Of a stretch of DNA of 47,361 bases, positions 1 to 9,941 are shown piece after piece. The stretch is taken from assembly GCA_900543485.1 (NCBI GenBank), contig UQRM01000018.1:1-47361 (forward strand), given 5' to 3'. The notes beneath the pieces are model-generated. The model did no database searches and was not told where the DNA came from. It saw nothing but the letters and a program-made list of their open reading frames with translations. Position 1 is the first letter of the stretch, and the number at the start of each line of letters is the position of its first letter. The stretch comes from an uncultured Eubacterium sp. (lineage in GTDB: Bacteria > Bacillota > Clostridia > Peptostreptococcales > Anaerovoracaceae). Made by a program: the position numbers and the translations under genes.

Positions 1-263
1 AGCCTGAAAACAGGATGGAGCAGCCTGCCGAGGAGCAGGGCGATGAAAGAGATGATGTCGTCGAACAGGAACCGGACCAGCCGGAACTGATGAGAGATGA
101 CGGAAAAGATCTTCCGTACGGAGAGATAGACCTCGATTCGATAGGTGAGCTGAAGATCGAAAGCGATATAGAGAACGAAACGAAGAATACGATAGGATAT
201 GATGTTGGGAGAAGCGGGAAGAAATACACGACATCGGAATTGGAAGCGCTGATCAAAGAGTAA
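1..263 (+). CDS. C-terminal fragment of an unknown acidic protein
   Basis: The reading frame is open from the first bases of the window and ends at TAA 261-263, so this is probably the tail of a gene that begins upstream. An ATG at 15 is in frame but has no ribosome-binding site that can be judged. The visible ~85 residues are very acidic and hydrophilic (many E and D), with no membrane segment and no recognisable motif. The end (KKYTTSELEALIKE) looks like a short terminal helix. It lies 19 bases before the zinc-ribbon gene on the same strand and is likely co-transcribed with it. I do not recognise the family and assign no function. Confidence 0.6.
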   Translation, partial: PENRMEQPAEEQGDERDDVVEQEPDQPELMRDDGKDLPYGEIDLDSIGELKIESDIENETKNTIGYDVGRSGKKYTTSELEALIKE

Positions 264-282
264 TATCCAGAAGGAGGAATAT

Positions 283-3200
283 ATGTATTGTAAGAATTGC
301 GGCAATGAGATTGCGGATGGCTCGAAATTCTGCAACCACTGCGGAAGCCCTGTAACGGCAGCGGCACCTCAGCAGCATGATGATCCTGCGGCTGCAGTGT
401 CTGCGACGGCAAAACCTCAGGCGGCCGCGTCAGTGGCGCCGGCAGCGGCATCAGTGCCGACGCCGGGGGCGGAGAAGAAACAGGAAACGAAGACAGACGA
501 TACTCCGAGGGAACCATTATTCGATGAATTCAAATGGAATGTTGAAGAGTACCCGGGGAGAGGTCCGGCGAAAACCGAAGACGTAGACTTCGACTGGAAC
601 GCAGATCCCAGCGATATACCGGATACAGTGCCTGCTACAGCGCGAAGGAGCGTGACAGCGGCTTCTGACGCAGATCGTACAGTGCAGGATGTCGCCGCGG
701 AAGCGCCGGGCCTGGGACTTTCGTCATCGGCAGGAGACACGGCGCAGGGGGCGCATGCAGTGACATCGCCATCTTCGGCATCTGCGACTGAAGAGATCAA
801 GACGATGAGCGCGGCTGACAGGATAGACAAGTTCTATACGTTTAATAAGAAAAATGAAGAATTCCAGCAGCTTCTCAACAGAGAATATGAGAAGGTGAAA
901 TCCGGAAATGCTATAAAAAACGAGATGTCCGAGGCGGAAGAGCTGGCTAAGCAGAAATTCGAAGCCAGGACCGAAGATCCGTCGATGGAAGCGTTCCTGG
1001 AAAGGGAGGGAATCGTAAAGCCTTATCAGCCTAAGGCTTTTGAGTCCGATGTGCTCCAGCGGATAGAAGCTCAGGAAGCTGAGAAAGAAGCCAAGAGAAA
1101 AGAAGAAGAAGCCAGACTGGCCGCTATCGAAGAAGCCAGAAAGGCCGCGGCGGCAGAGGCAGAGGCCAGAAGGCAAGCCGAGGAGGCCGCCAAGAAGGCT
1201 GCCGAGGAGGAGGCTAAGCGCCAGGCTGAAGAAGCCGCTCGTCTTCGTGCGGAGGAAGAAGCGAAGATAGCAGCAGAGGCTGAGGCCAGAAGGCGAGCCG
1301 AAGAGGAAGCAGCGCGCCTTGCGGAGATCGCTAAGAGAATGGCTGAAGAGGAGGCGCGGCAGGCTGAGGAGGCCAGGATAAAGGCTGCCGAAGAAGCTAA
1401 ACGTCAGGCTGAAGAGGCGGAAAGACTGAGACTTGAGGAAGAAGCCAGACAGCGAGCCGAAGCTGAAGCTAAGATAAAAGCCGCCGAAGAAGCCAGGATA
1501 AAGGCGGAAGCTGACTTGAAAGCAGCACAGGAGGCTGCCAGGATAAGAGCACGGCAGGAGGCCAGACTGGCTGCCGAGACGGAGGCCAGATTCAAGGCCG
1601 AGCAGGAAAGAAAGCAGCTGGAAGCCGCGGAGGCTCAGAAGCGTCTTGAAGAAGAACGCCGGAAGATAACCAGAGAAGCCAATCAGGCGGTCGCTCAGGA
1701 AGAAGTCCGCAAGGTGATCGAGCAGACAGCCAGGATGAGAGATGAGGAGGCTGCCAAGATAAAAGCCACGGTGGCAGCGATGAGAGATGGCATCGATCAG
1801 ATGCGCGACAGCAAGGTAAGCCGTGAAGTGGAGGAGGCGCATCAGGCGACAAAAAACCAGATAAACGAAATGGCCAGAGCGAGGGATACCTTCTTCGCGG
1901 AGCTGGAGGAGGCCGAGCCGAAGGCGAGCGGAGCGCAGCCGCAGTCTCAGGACGTGCATTCTGAAAAAGCTGCCGAAAGACCGGTGACCGGAAGAGAGAC
2001 GATGCTTTCCAACGAGGAATTTGTACATACGAGGACGATAGATAAAGCCTCCATCAAAGCGGGGCTCAACGATGATACTATCGTGGCGTCCAAAAAGCCA
2101 AATCCGGCGCCTGAAAGTGATGATGAGTTCTTCGACAGCCTGGATAAGGCGGCGGAGACCAATAATATGGCAAGCGGCGAAGAACAGACGGAACAGCAGC
2201 CTGTGCAGAATGACGGGAAAGGCGCGGCTGTTGCCGGAGCGGCGCTGGCCGGTGCAGCCGCAGGTGCTGTTATCGGAGCAGGAGCCGCAACAGCGTATGC
2301 GGACGGGGCGCAGCCAACTGATGCGCAGCCGATAGATTTCAAGACAGGAACAGCCGGAGAGTCGTCTGCCGGGGAAGCTGATGATCTGCTTTCGCAGTTC
2401 GAGAGCGTGAACGATCTGGGCGGCGCTGCTCAGCAGCCACAGACCCAGCAGCCACAGCAGAGTCAGTATACTCAGGAGCCTGAGGTTCAGGAGCTGCAGT
2501 TCCAGCAGGATCAGCCGCAGACCGAACAGCTGGGCGAGATATATCAGGGGACTCAGCAGACAGGTGAGTTCAGGATGAGCGATACTATCCAGGCCGGGAA
2601 TCTGAGTGAAGCATTTAAAACAGAGGAAAAACCGGGCCTCAACGAAACGCTGGTGATGCCTAAGAATGAGATGTCCGGAAGCGATGCCTTCAGGCAGGCC
2701 GCGGCAGCCAATGATTTCGACAACTACGGCAATGCCGAGGCGGCGAACTACAGGGAACAGCAGAGGCAAAGAAGCCAGAACGACATGGATGACTTCTATG
2801 ACGACAGCTTTTTCGATGACGAAGATGAGTCCCAGCTTTCCAAGAAAGAGCTGAAGAAGAGAGAAAAGGAGAGAAAGCGTCTTGAAAAGGAAAGGGCCAA
2901 GGAGGCCAAGATCCTCGCGAAGCGCGATTCGGATTTCGATAACGTCGCGTCAGATGACGTAGATGAGGGAGAAAAGAGCGGCGGCAAAGGCAGACTGGCG
3001 CTGAAGATAGTTCTCATAGTCCTTATCGTGATACTCGCTGCGGAAGTCGTAGGCATGGGAATAAGGTTCCTGGCTCCGCAGAGCGCAGCGGCGGAATTTA
3101 TCGACAATCAGCTCAACAAGGTGATACAGCTCATAACCGGCGATGATACTGAATACAGCGTCATAGCCGCACAGGTCAGGACAGAGCCTATGGAAGATAA

Positions 3201-3690
3201 GACAGACCTTATAAGGTCGCAGCGCGACAGGAATGTGGACGACAATATAAAGGAGATAACCTACAGCTCGGATCTGGCGTACGATCAGGAAAGGGACGCA
3301 GAGGTATCGGACCTGGTCCTATCACAGCCTATGACCCAAGTAGAGTGGGGTAGAGATGAGGATAACTATCCCGTATATTATGACGAACAGGTCGTAGGCG
3401 AAATAATAGATTTTGAGTCCAATCTGGTCAACCTGATGAGAGACGGCGACGAAGCAGTGCTCGGATCGATAGATCCTGACAGCAATTTATATACGGAGAT
3501 CTCGGCCCTCAGCGGCCAGGGGATGGAAGGGGATTTTGAAAAACTCGAGATTGGAGAGATAAGACAGGCCGGCAATCACTATTATGTATGGGTGAGAGAA
3601 ACCATCGGAGGCAATTCTGTCGAAAGGGTATATGCGATGTATCCGGATCATGAATTCGTCATGATGATGTCGGCGCGCTATGAAGTTTAA
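283..3690 (+). CDS. Zinc-ribbon, long-helix, single-pass membrane protein
   Basis: A 1135-residue protein of unknown function. It opens with a zinc ribbon (C3, C6, C17, C20 in a CxxC-CxxC pattern). A low-complexity Pro/Ala linker follows, then a very long charged helix at about residues 260-530 rich in E-A-R/K and A-E-E repeats, predicted coiled coil or single alpha helix. A Gly/Ala hydrophobic stretch lies at about 647-673, a Gln-rich segment around 710-765 and a K/E-rich patch near 865-890. One clear membrane helix spans about 905-930 and is followed by a ~200-residue tail that should lie outside the cell. The domain order suggests an envelope or division-associated scaffold with the ribbon and helix in the cytoplasm; this is inference. 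Ribosome site AGGAGG precedes ATG 283. UPF0182 follows after 14 bases, probably in one operon. Confidence 0.85.
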   Translation: MYCKNCGNEIADGSKFCNHCGSPVTAAAPQQHDDPAAAVSATAKPQAAASVAPAAASVPTPGAEKKQETKTDDTPREPLFDEFKWNVEEYPGRGPAKTEDVDFDWNADPSDIPDTVPATARRSVTAASDADRTVQDVAAEAPGLGLSSSAGDTAQGAHAVTSPSSASATEEIKTMSAADRIDKFYTFNKKNEEFQQLLNREYEKVKSGNAIKNEMSEAEELAKQKFEARTEDPSMEAFLEREGIVKPYQPKAFESDVLQRIEAQEAEKEAKRKEEEARLAAIEEARKAAAAEAEARRQAEEAAKKAAEEEAKRQAEEAARLRAEEEAKIAAEAEARRRAEEEAARLAEIAKRMAEEEARQAEEARIKAAEEAKRQAEEAERLRLEEEARQRAEAEAKIKAAEEARIKAEADLKAAQEAARIRARQEARLAAETEARFKAEQERKQLEAAEAQKRLEEERRKITREANQAVAQEEVRKVIEQTARMRDEEAAKIKATVAAMRDGIDQMRDSKVSREVEEAHQATKNQINEMARARDTFFAELEEAEPKASGAQPQSQDVHSEKAAERPVTGRETMLSNEEFVHTRTIDKASIKAGLNDDTIVASKKPNPAPESDDEFFDSLDKAAETNNMASGEEQTEQQPVQNDGKGAAVAGAALAGAAAGAVIGAGAATAYADGAQPTDAQPIDFKTGTAGESSAGEADDLLSQFESVNDLGGAAQQPQTQQPQQSQYTQEPEVQELQFQQDQPQTEQLGEIYQGTQQTGEFRMSDTIQAGNLSEAFKTEEKPGLNETLVMPKNEMSGSDAFRQAAAANDFDNYGNAEAANYREQQRQRSQNDMDDFYDDSFFDDEDESQLSKKELKKREKERKRLEKERAKEAKILAKRDSDFDNVASDDVDEGEKSGGKGRLALKIVLIVLIVILAAEVVGMGIRFLAPQSAAAEFIDNQLNKVIQLITGDDTEYSVIAAQVRTEPMEDKTDLIRSQRDRNVDDNIKEITYSSDLAYDQERDAEVSDLVLSQPMTQVEWGRDEDNYPVYYDEQVVGEIIDFESNLVNLMRDGDEAVLGSIDPDSNLYTEISALSGQGMEGDFEKLEIGEIRQAGNHYYVWVRETIGGNSVERVYAMYPDHEFVMMMSARYEV

Positions 3691-3704
3691 TGAGGAGGTA
3701 AACT

Positions 3705-6590
3705 TTGGCAAAAGGGAAGAAGAGGAGACCGTTATTGTGGATAATAGTGGCTGTGGTCGTGATCCTGCTGCTGTTTTTCAGCCTGATAGGGTTCATTACG
3801 GACTTCATCTGGTTCAAAGAGCTGGACTACGTATCGGTATTTTTCACTAAGCTGTTCACGCAGATAAAGATAGGTGTACCTACATTTGTAGTGGTGACCT
3901 TTCTTGCATACGTGTATCTCAAAGTTCTCAAGAGAGGATATTTTAAGAAGATATCGTCCGATGAACCTGTGAACCATGGCAGGCTCAATCTGATATCGTG
4001 GGGATTGGCGGCAATATATGGCGCCATAACGACGTTTTTTGCCGTTACCAGATTGTGGTTCGATTTTTTGCAATTCGTAAACAGTACGGACTTTGATATC
4101 AAAGATCCGCTTTATAATATGGATGTATCCTTCTATGTTTTCAGGCTTGATTTCATAGAGGAGGTGAATCAGATCGTTTTGGTACTGCTGATAGCGTTTG
4201 CGGTGCTGACGGTCATTTACTATTCGATACTGCTGTCCATGAGGACGCCGAAGATATTCGAGGAAGGCGACGACAGTTTCGGAAGTGCTTCCAATGAGAA
4301 TGCCGGCTCAGCGGGTGCCGGCGGCGGATCGCCTTTTGGAAACATGGGGGGAATGTTCGGTAAGTTTGCCGAGTCCTTCGCGGGAAAAGCCGGCAATGGC
4401 GGGTTCAAAAGGCCTTCCGGAGGCGGAGCGCTGGATAACAAGAACCTGAAGATGCTGGTGAGCATTGCCGAAAAGCAGCTGATCATCGTGGGCGTACTGT
4501 TCTTTCTCATGGTGGGAGTAAACTTTTTCCTGAGACAATACGGGCTGCTGTTTGAAAACACAGGAGCAGTTTACGGAGCGGGATTCACGGCTGTTAATGT
4601 GACCCTCTGGATGTACAGGATAATTATGGTGCTGTCGGTGATAGCCGCCATCGGATTCGCGGTGGGTATAAACAAGAGACGCGTGAAATACGTGGTGACA
4701 GTGCCTGTGTTGATGATAATCATCGGCCTGGTCGGATCGGGAGCCGGGCTGCTGGTCCAGAACCTGGTCGTTACTCCTGACGAGATAAACAAGGAGAGTC
4801 AGTATCTGGAAAGCAACATCGAATTCACGCAGGCGGCCTACGGGCTGGACAATGTTGATACAAGGGAATTCGCGGCCAGCAATGATCTGACGTCCGAGGA
4901 TATCAGCAATAACGATGAGACTATATCCAACATCAGGATAAACGACTATGAGCCGACCAACACTTTCTACAATCAGACCCAGGCCATAAGGCAGTACTAT
5001 TCGTTCAACGATGTGGATGTGGACAGATATATGATAAACGGAGAGTACACCCAGACCTTCCTGTCGGCCAGGGAGATACAGGAAAGCTCCATCAAGGACA
5101 CGTGGCTCAACAAGCACCTCAAGTACACCCACGGTTACGGCATAACCCTTTCCAGGGTGGATCAGATAACGGCCAGCGGTCAGCCTGATGTGCTGGTAGG
5201 GGATATCCCGCCGGTATCCAGCGTCGAGGATATACAGATAACTCGGCCGGAGATATACTATGGAGAACTGACCAACAATTATGTGCTGGTCAATACGTCA
5301 GAGGATGAGTTCGACTACCCTGACGGCAACGAAAATAAATATACCCAGTACGAGGGAACGGCTGGAATAAAGCTGAATCCGCTCAACAGGTTCATGTTCG
5401 CCGTCAAGGAGAGAAGCTTGAAGATGCTGGTATCGGGCAATATCAACAGCGATTCCAGGATATTGATAAACAGAAACATCGAGGAAAGAGTAAGGGAGAT
5501 CATGCCGTATCTGGAGTACGATGAAGACCCTTATATGTTCACAGTCGACGGAAAACTGTACTGGATAATAGACGCATACACCTATACCAACAGATATCCG
5601 TATTCTGAACCTTACAGCAGTAATTCGGATATCAATTATATAAGGAATTCTGTAAAGGTAGTCATCGACGCCTATAACGGAACGACTGACTATTACATCG
5701 TGGATGATACAGATCCTATCGCTCAGAATTTCAAGAAGATATACCCTGACCTGTTCAAGGATCTGGATGATATGCCTGAAAGCATACAGGCTCACATGAG
5801 ATATCCGGATACGTTATTGGATATCCAGGCGCAGGTATACCAGAGATATCACATGAACGACGTCAACGTCTTCTATCAGAACGAGGACCTGTGGGAAATA
5901 TCCGATGAGATATACGGCACTGAAGAGCAGAGGATGACTCCTAACTACTACATCATGAAGCTGCCGGGAGAGGAAAAGGCTGAATTTGTAAATTCCATAC
6001 CGTTCACTCCTAAGGATAAGCGAAATCTGATGGGGCTCTTTGTGGCCAGGAACGATGGCGAAAATTATGGTGAACTGATACTGTACCAGATGCCGAAGAG
6101 CAAGACGGTATATGGACCTATGCAGGTCGAAGCCCAGATAGACCAGAATACGGAGATATCCGAAGATTTCTCGCTCTGGAGCTCGGCAGGGTCACAGTAC
6201 AGCAGAGGAAATATGTTCATTGTTCCGATAGAGGATTCGCTGCTCTATATCGAGCCGGTATATCTGGAGGCCACCAATTCCAGTATTCCTGAAGTCAAGA
6301 GAGTTATCGTAGCTTACGGAGACAGGATCGCCTACGAGACTACCCTGGCGGAAGCGCTCAATTCCCTGTTCGGAGAAGGAAGCGCTGAGGAAAGCACAGG
6401 AAGCGATCAGTCAGCCGCAGCCGGAGAGGGCAGCGGCGGTCAGGATCAGACCATGAGCCAGGCACAGGTGATCTCCAATGCTCAGCAGGCATTTGCAAAT
6501 GCCCAGAAAGCATCCCAGGAAGGAGACTGGGCCGCATACGGCCAGTATCTGGATGAGCTGGAGCAGTATTTGAATATGTTAAGTGAATAA
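3705..6590 (+). CDS. UPF0182 family membrane protein
   Basis: A 961-residue protein with the layout of the UPF0182 family (large bacterial membrane proteins of unknown function, usually 900-1000 aa). Seven hydrophobic helices are visible, at about residues 8-30, 45-66, 95-118, 145-170, 255-275, 297-320 and 328-352. They are followed by a large domain predicted outside the cell, rich in Y, D and N. A Gly/Ser-rich insertion at about 190-240 sits between helices 4 and 5, and the C-terminus is Gln/Ala-rich. The start is TTG at 3705, chosen because GAGGAGG lies just upstream at 3692-3698 and no ATG is better placed. It appears to share an operon with the zinc-ribbon gene. Family assignment is fairly secure; function is unknown. 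Confidence 0.88.
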   Translation: MAKGKKRRPLLWIIVAVVVILLLFFSLIGFITDFIWFKELDYVSVFFTKLFTQIKIGVPTFVVVTFLAYVYLKVLKRGYFKKISSDEPVNHGRLNLISWGLAAIYGAITTFFAVTRLWFDFLQFVNSTDFDIKDPLYNMDVSFYVFRLDFIEEVNQIVLVLLIAFAVLTVIYYSILLSMRTPKIFEEGDDSFGSASNENAGSAGAGGGSPFGNMGGMFGKFAESFAGKAGNGGFKRPSGGGALDNKNLKMLVSIAEKQLIIVGVLFFLMVGVNFFLRQYGLLFENTGAVYGAGFTAVNVTLWMYRIIMVLSVIAAIGFAVGINKRRVKYVVTVPVLMIIIGLVGSGAGLLVQNLVVTPDEINKESQYLESNIEFTQAAYGLDNVDTREFAASNDLTSEDISNNDETISNIRINDYEPTNTFYNQTQAIRQYYSFNDVDVDRYMINGEYTQTFLSAREIQESSIKDTWLNKHLKYTHGYGITLSRVDQITASGQPDVLVGDIPPVSSVEDIQITRPEIYYGELTNNYVLVNTSEDEFDYPDGNENKYTQYEGTAGIKLNPLNRFMFAVKERSLKMLVSGNINSDSRILINRNIEERVREIMPYLEYDEDPYMFTVDGKLYWIIDAYTYTNRYPYSEPYSSNSDINYIRNSVKVVIDAYNGTTDYYIVDDTDPIAQNFKKIYPDLFKDLDDMPESIQAHMRYPDTLLDIQAQVYQRYHMNDVNVFYQNEDLWEISDEIYGTEEQRMTPNYYIMKLPGEEKAEFVNSIPFTPKDKRNLMGLFVARNDGENYGELILYQMPKSKTVYGPMQVEAQIDQNTEISEDFSLWSSAGSQYSRGNMFIVPIEDSLLYIEPVYLEATNSSIPEVKRVIVAYGDRIAYETTLAEALNSLFGEGSAEESTGSDQSAAAGEGSGGQDQTMSQAQVISNAQQAFANAQKASQEGDWAAYGQYLDELEQYLNMLSE

Positions 6591-6602
6591 TAATATCGTT
6601 CG

Positions 6603-6642
6603 GAACATTCCCTTTATGCCGTTAGGTCTGACGGGAATGTTC
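6603..6642 (+). terminator. Hairpin after the UPF0182 gene
   Basis: Perfect 10-bp stem: GAACATTCCC (6603-6612) pairs with GGGAATGTTC (6633-6642) around a 20-base loop. No T run follows, so it may be a weak terminator or a processing hairpin between the UPF0182 and glutamine synthetase genes. Confidence 0.45.
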
Positions 6643-6676
6643 TGTCGTTCTAAGCGAGATACAAAGGAGATGAGTT

Positions 6677-8593
6677 ATGTTATCGTATGATTTGGACAAG
6701 ATGCTATACGTTATTCCCGCGGACAGTCATGAGCCGGAAAAGGTCAGGGAAATACTGCGGCAGCACCCGGAGATAAAGTTCGTATCACTTATGGGTATAG
6801 ATATAGGAGGCCACGACACCGACGAGAAGATACCGGTGGAGGAATTCATCGACGATATGGAAAAATTTCTTGAAAACGGTGTCCAGACGGACGGTTCCAG
6901 TGTAGTGCTCCCTAACATAGCGAAACTCAACAATGCCAAGGTGGATATCATACCGGATTCTACCGTCAACTGGTTCGTGGATCATAATTTCAACTATCCG
7001 GATCACGAGACAGGGCTTCCGGTAGGGACCCTCAGGATACCATCATCACTGGTCCATAACGATTCATATCGTGTCGGGTCCAGGGTGATACTCAGAGACG
7101 CCATACACAATTTCAACGAGGATCTGATGGAGCTGCTCAGGGAGAATCCGTATGTGTTCCGGTATCTGGATCTGGACAGTGTCGACGAGATAGAAGGCAT
7201 AGAGGTCACAGCCGCTACGGAGCTGGAATTCTGGGTCAAGACTCCGGATGACGATGCCGACAGAGAACAGCTTTCCACGGCTCAGATGCTTAAAGAGCAA
7301 TACTGGAAGAGGACTACCGGTCCGGTGAGGACTGCGCTGGAAGAAGTGATGGTAGTGCTTCAGAAGTACGGCTTCAATATGGAAATGGGACATAAAGAAG
7401 TCGGTGGAGTCAAGGCAAAGCTGGGCAACTCGGGGAATTATGACCATGTGATGGAACAATTGGAGATAGACTGGAAATTCTCATCGGCTATACAGGCGGC
7501 CGACAATGAAAACCAGATAAAATATGTAGTCCGTGATATATTCAGGACTTACGGCCTGGAAGTCACGTTCATGGCCAAGCCTGTGGAAGGTGTGGCGGGA
7601 AACGGCGAACATACTCACATGGGTGTGGCGGCCAGACTTAAGGACGGAAGGCGTGTAAACCTCTTCTCGCCTGCCGATGTGGAGAACGAATTCCTGAGTC
7701 CCGTAGGCTTTGGCGCGCTGATGGGACTGTTGAAAAATTACGATGTGGTCAATCCTTTCGTCAGCTCCACCAACGATTCCCTCAACAGACTGAAGCCGGG
7801 ATATGAGGCTCCTGTCTGCACGGTGACATCCCTGGGACACAGCGCGAAAATGCCGTCGAGGAACAGGACGGTGCTCGTAGGACTGGTGAGACAGATAGGC
7901 AACACTATGGCTACCAGATTCGAGCTGAGATCGCCAAACCCTAAGAGCAATACATATCTGGTTCTGGCCGCTTCGTACATGGCCATGCTGGATGGCATAA
8001 AGGAAGCGCTGGAGCACAGCAAGACGCCTGCCGAGCTGGAACAGTCCATTTCCAAGGAGTACGGAGAGGAAGACTTCTATCTGGAAAAGGACAGGATGTA
8101 CAGGAGCGAGAAGGACGTGTTTGACGAATATACGGCCGATGAGCGTGATGAGTTCTTCGGCAGAGCGCCAAGGACCGTATGGGAGAATCTGAAAGCATTT
8201 GATGAGCATGCCGATAAGCTGGCCATATTCAAGAGAGACGATGTGATGACCGATGTGACGCTGGATTCCTACAGAGAAGCCGTCAGAGCACAGTGGGCTA
8301 CCGAGCTCCATGACAGGATAATCCCTGACACCATGGATTTCATCAGAGCCTGCAGCAAGGCCCATGATGAAATGGACTGTGTCGATTACGACAGACATTA
8401 CTGGGAGAGGATACAGCGGCTGCGGAATTATCTGGGCAGAGATACTCTCGACAAATATTGCCTGCTCACCAGGATAAAGCAAGCCCTTGACAGCGGAAGA
8501 TACAACGATGCCTCCGATATGCAGATAGAGATGCAGGAGGTGGTGGCGGAGCTTACGCGGCTTTATATAATATACAAGAAAAACTTATTTTAA
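6677..8593 (+). CDS. Glutamine synthetase, long (~640 aa) clostridial form
   Basis: Predicted to make glutamine from glutamate, ammonia and ATP. The 638-residue protein has an N-terminal beta-grasp-like part and the catalytic domain of the family. N-G-E-H-T-H at about residues 309-314 corresponds to the nucleotide/metal-binding H-x-H region, and N-R-T near 396 with the R-F-E-L-R-S motif shortly after forms the substrate/ATP pocket. It is longer than GSI (~440-470 aa) and shorter than GSIII (~700 aa). The extra ~170 residues are C-terminal and helical, so it is better called a long clostridial form than plain GlnA. ATG 6677 follows an AAGGAG ribosome site. serS starts 22 bases downstream. No GlnR or nitrogen-regulatory gene is adjacent. 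Confidence 0.88.
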   Translation: MLSYDLDKMLYVIPADSHEPEKVREILRQHPEIKFVSLMGIDIGGHDTDEKIPVEEFIDDMEKFLENGVQTDGSSVVLPNIAKLNNAKVDIIPDSTVNWFVDHNFNYPDHETGLPVGTLRIPSSLVHNDSYRVGSRVILRDAIHNFNEDLMELLRENPYVFRYLDLDSVDEIEGIEVTAATELEFWVKTPDDDADREQLSTAQMLKEQYWKRTTGPVRTALEEVMVVLQKYGFNMEMGHKEVGGVKAKLGNSGNYDHVMEQLEIDWKFSSAIQAADNENQIKYVVRDIFRTYGLEVTFMAKPVEGVAGNGEHTHMGVAARLKDGRRVNLFSPADVENEFLSPVGFGALMGLLKNYDVVNPFVSSTNDSLNRLKPGYEAPVCTVTSLGHSAKMPSRNRTVLVGLVRQIGNTMATRFELRSPNPKSNTYLVLAASYMAMLDGIKEALEHSKTPAELEQSISKEYGEEDFYLEKDRMYRSEKDVFDEYTADERDEFFGRAPRTVWENLKAFDEHADKLAIFKRDDVMTDVTLDSYREAVRAQWATELHDRIIPDTMDFIRACSKAHDEMDCVDYDRHYWERIQRLRNYLGRDTLDKYCLLTRIKQALDSGRYNDASDMQIEMQEVVAELTRLYIIYKKNLF

Positions 8594-8615
8594 ACAGTGA
8601 CGGAGGAAAAGTGAA

Positions 8616-9893
8616 ATGTTAGATATCAAGAGGATAAGGGACGATTTTGACAATGTGAAAAAAGCCGTCGAATCCAGAGGACAGGGCGACTTTGGTATAG
8701 ACAAGGTGCTGGAATACGATAAGAAAAGACGTGCGTTGCTGGCTGAAGTGGAACAGATGAAAAACAGGCAGAGTGTGTCCTCCAGACAGATACCGGTGAT
8801 GAAGAAAGAAGGAAAGGACACCAGCCAGCTGATGGCGGAGATGAAAAAGTTGTCGGAAGAGATCAAGGCTCTCGACGCTCAGGTGAGCCAGGTGGAGGCT
8901 GATCTGAGGGATGCCCTTCTCAATGTGCCTAACACTCCGTATAAGGACGTGCAGGTGGGAGCCGATGACAGCGCTAACGTGGAGCTGAGAAAGTGGGGAG
9001 AACCAAGAGAGTTCGATTTTCCGCAGAAAGCTCACTGGGATGTGGGAGCCGATCTGGATATCCTGGATTTTGAGCGGGCTGCCAAGATAGCGGGGACCAG
9101 ATTTACCGTTTACAAGGGAATGGGAGCAAGACTGGAAAGATCCGTGATAAACTTCATGCTTAACCTTCATACGGAAGAGCACGGATTTACGGAGATATTG
9201 CCTCCTTTCATGGTAAACAGGGACGCTATGATAGGAACAGGCCAGCTTCCTAAGTTTGAAGATGACATGTTCCATGTGCCGGCAAAGGATTTCTTCCTTA
9301 TTCCTACGGCAGAGGTACCTGTGACTAATCTGAGGATGAATGAGATAATGGATGAGGCGGAACTGCCGGTGTACTACACGGCCTATACGCCATGCTTCAG
9401 AAAAGAAGCAGGTTCAGCCGGACGTGATACCAGAGGACTCATCAGACAGCATCAGTTCAACAAGGTCGAACTGGTCAAATTCGTAAAGCCGGAGACGTCT
9501 TATGACGAGCTGGAGTCCCTGACGAGAGCAGCTGAGGAAGTCCTTCAGAGACTGGAGATACCATATAGAGTGGTGAGACTTTCCACGGGAGATCTGGGCT
9601 TCTCGTCGGCTATGACGTACGATATCGAAGTGTGGATGCCTAGCTACGGCAGATATGTGGAGATATCTTCATGCAGTAATTTTGAAAGCTACCAGGCCAG
9701 GAGAGCCAACATAAGGTTCAGACCTGCTGAAAAGGGAAAGCCGGAATTCGTCCACACTCTCAATGGATCGGGACTTGCCGTCGGCAGGACAGTGGCCGCT
9801 ATCCTGGAAAACTATCAGCAGGAAGACGGTTCGGTAGTGATACCGGAGGCACTGAGGCAATATATGGGAGTAGACAGGATAGAGAAAAAATAG
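8616..9893 (+). CDS. serS: Seryl-tRNA synthetase
   Basis: Charges tRNA-Ser (and tRNA-Sec where present) with serine. The length of 425 aa is normal for the family. The N-terminal ~110 residues form the charged antiparallel coiled-coil arm that grips the tRNA long arm. The class II core follows, with motif 2 around [14 protein letters not shown] and motif 3 near the C-terminus (G-S-G-L-A-V-G-R). ATG 8616 is preceded by GGAGG. The 22-base gap from the glutamine synthetase gene leaves no room for a T-box leader, so expression probably follows the upstream gene. Confidence 0.97.
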   Translation: MLDIKRIRDDFDNVKKAVESRGQGDFGIDKVLEYDKKRRALLAEVEQMKNRQSVSSRQIPVMKKEGKDTSQLMAEMKKLSEEIKALDAQVSQVEADLRDALLNVPNTPYKDVQVGADDSANVELRKWGEPREFDFPQKAHWDVGADLDILDFERAAKIAGTRFTVYKGMGARLERSVINFMLNLHTEEHGFTEILPPFMVNRDAMIGTGQLPKFEDDMFHVPAKDFFLIPTAEVPVTNLRMNEIMDEAELPVYYTAYTPCFRKEAGSAGRDTRGLIRQHQFNKVELVKFVKPETSYDELESLTRAAEEVLQRLEIPYRVVRLSTGDLGFSSAMTYDIEVWMPSYGRYVEISSCSNFESYQARRANIRFRPAEKGKPEFVHTLNGSGLAVGRTVAAILENYQQEDGSVVIPEALRQYMGVDRIEKK

Positions 9894-9912
9894 GGGGAGC
9901 AGGGATCTCCCC
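9894..9912 (+). other. Short hairpin after serS
   Basis: Six-bp GC stem GGGGAG (9894-9899) / CTCCCC (9907-9912) with a 7-base loop, starting at the base after the serS stop codon. No T run follows. It is a possible weak terminator or mRNA-end hairpin between serS and putP. Confidence 0.4.
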
Positions 9913-9941
9913 GAGACCAAACAGCAAGGAGAAGAAAAACA

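Noticed and set aside
1081..1850. Tandem DNA repeat or CRISPR-like array
   Set aside because: The repetition comes from coding E-A-R/A-E-E helix repeats with irregular spacing and no constant spacers.
724..2769. A 681-codon open frame on the minus strand
   Set aside because: It mirrors the E/A/R/K-rich repeats of the plus-strand zinc-ribbon gene; the product is Leu/Ser/Arg-rich low complexity with no ribosome site or domain.
7481..8482. Minus-strand open frame of 333 codons inside the glutamine synthetase gene
   Set aside because: The plus-strand protein is clearly a conserved enzyme; the antisense product has no recognisable motif.
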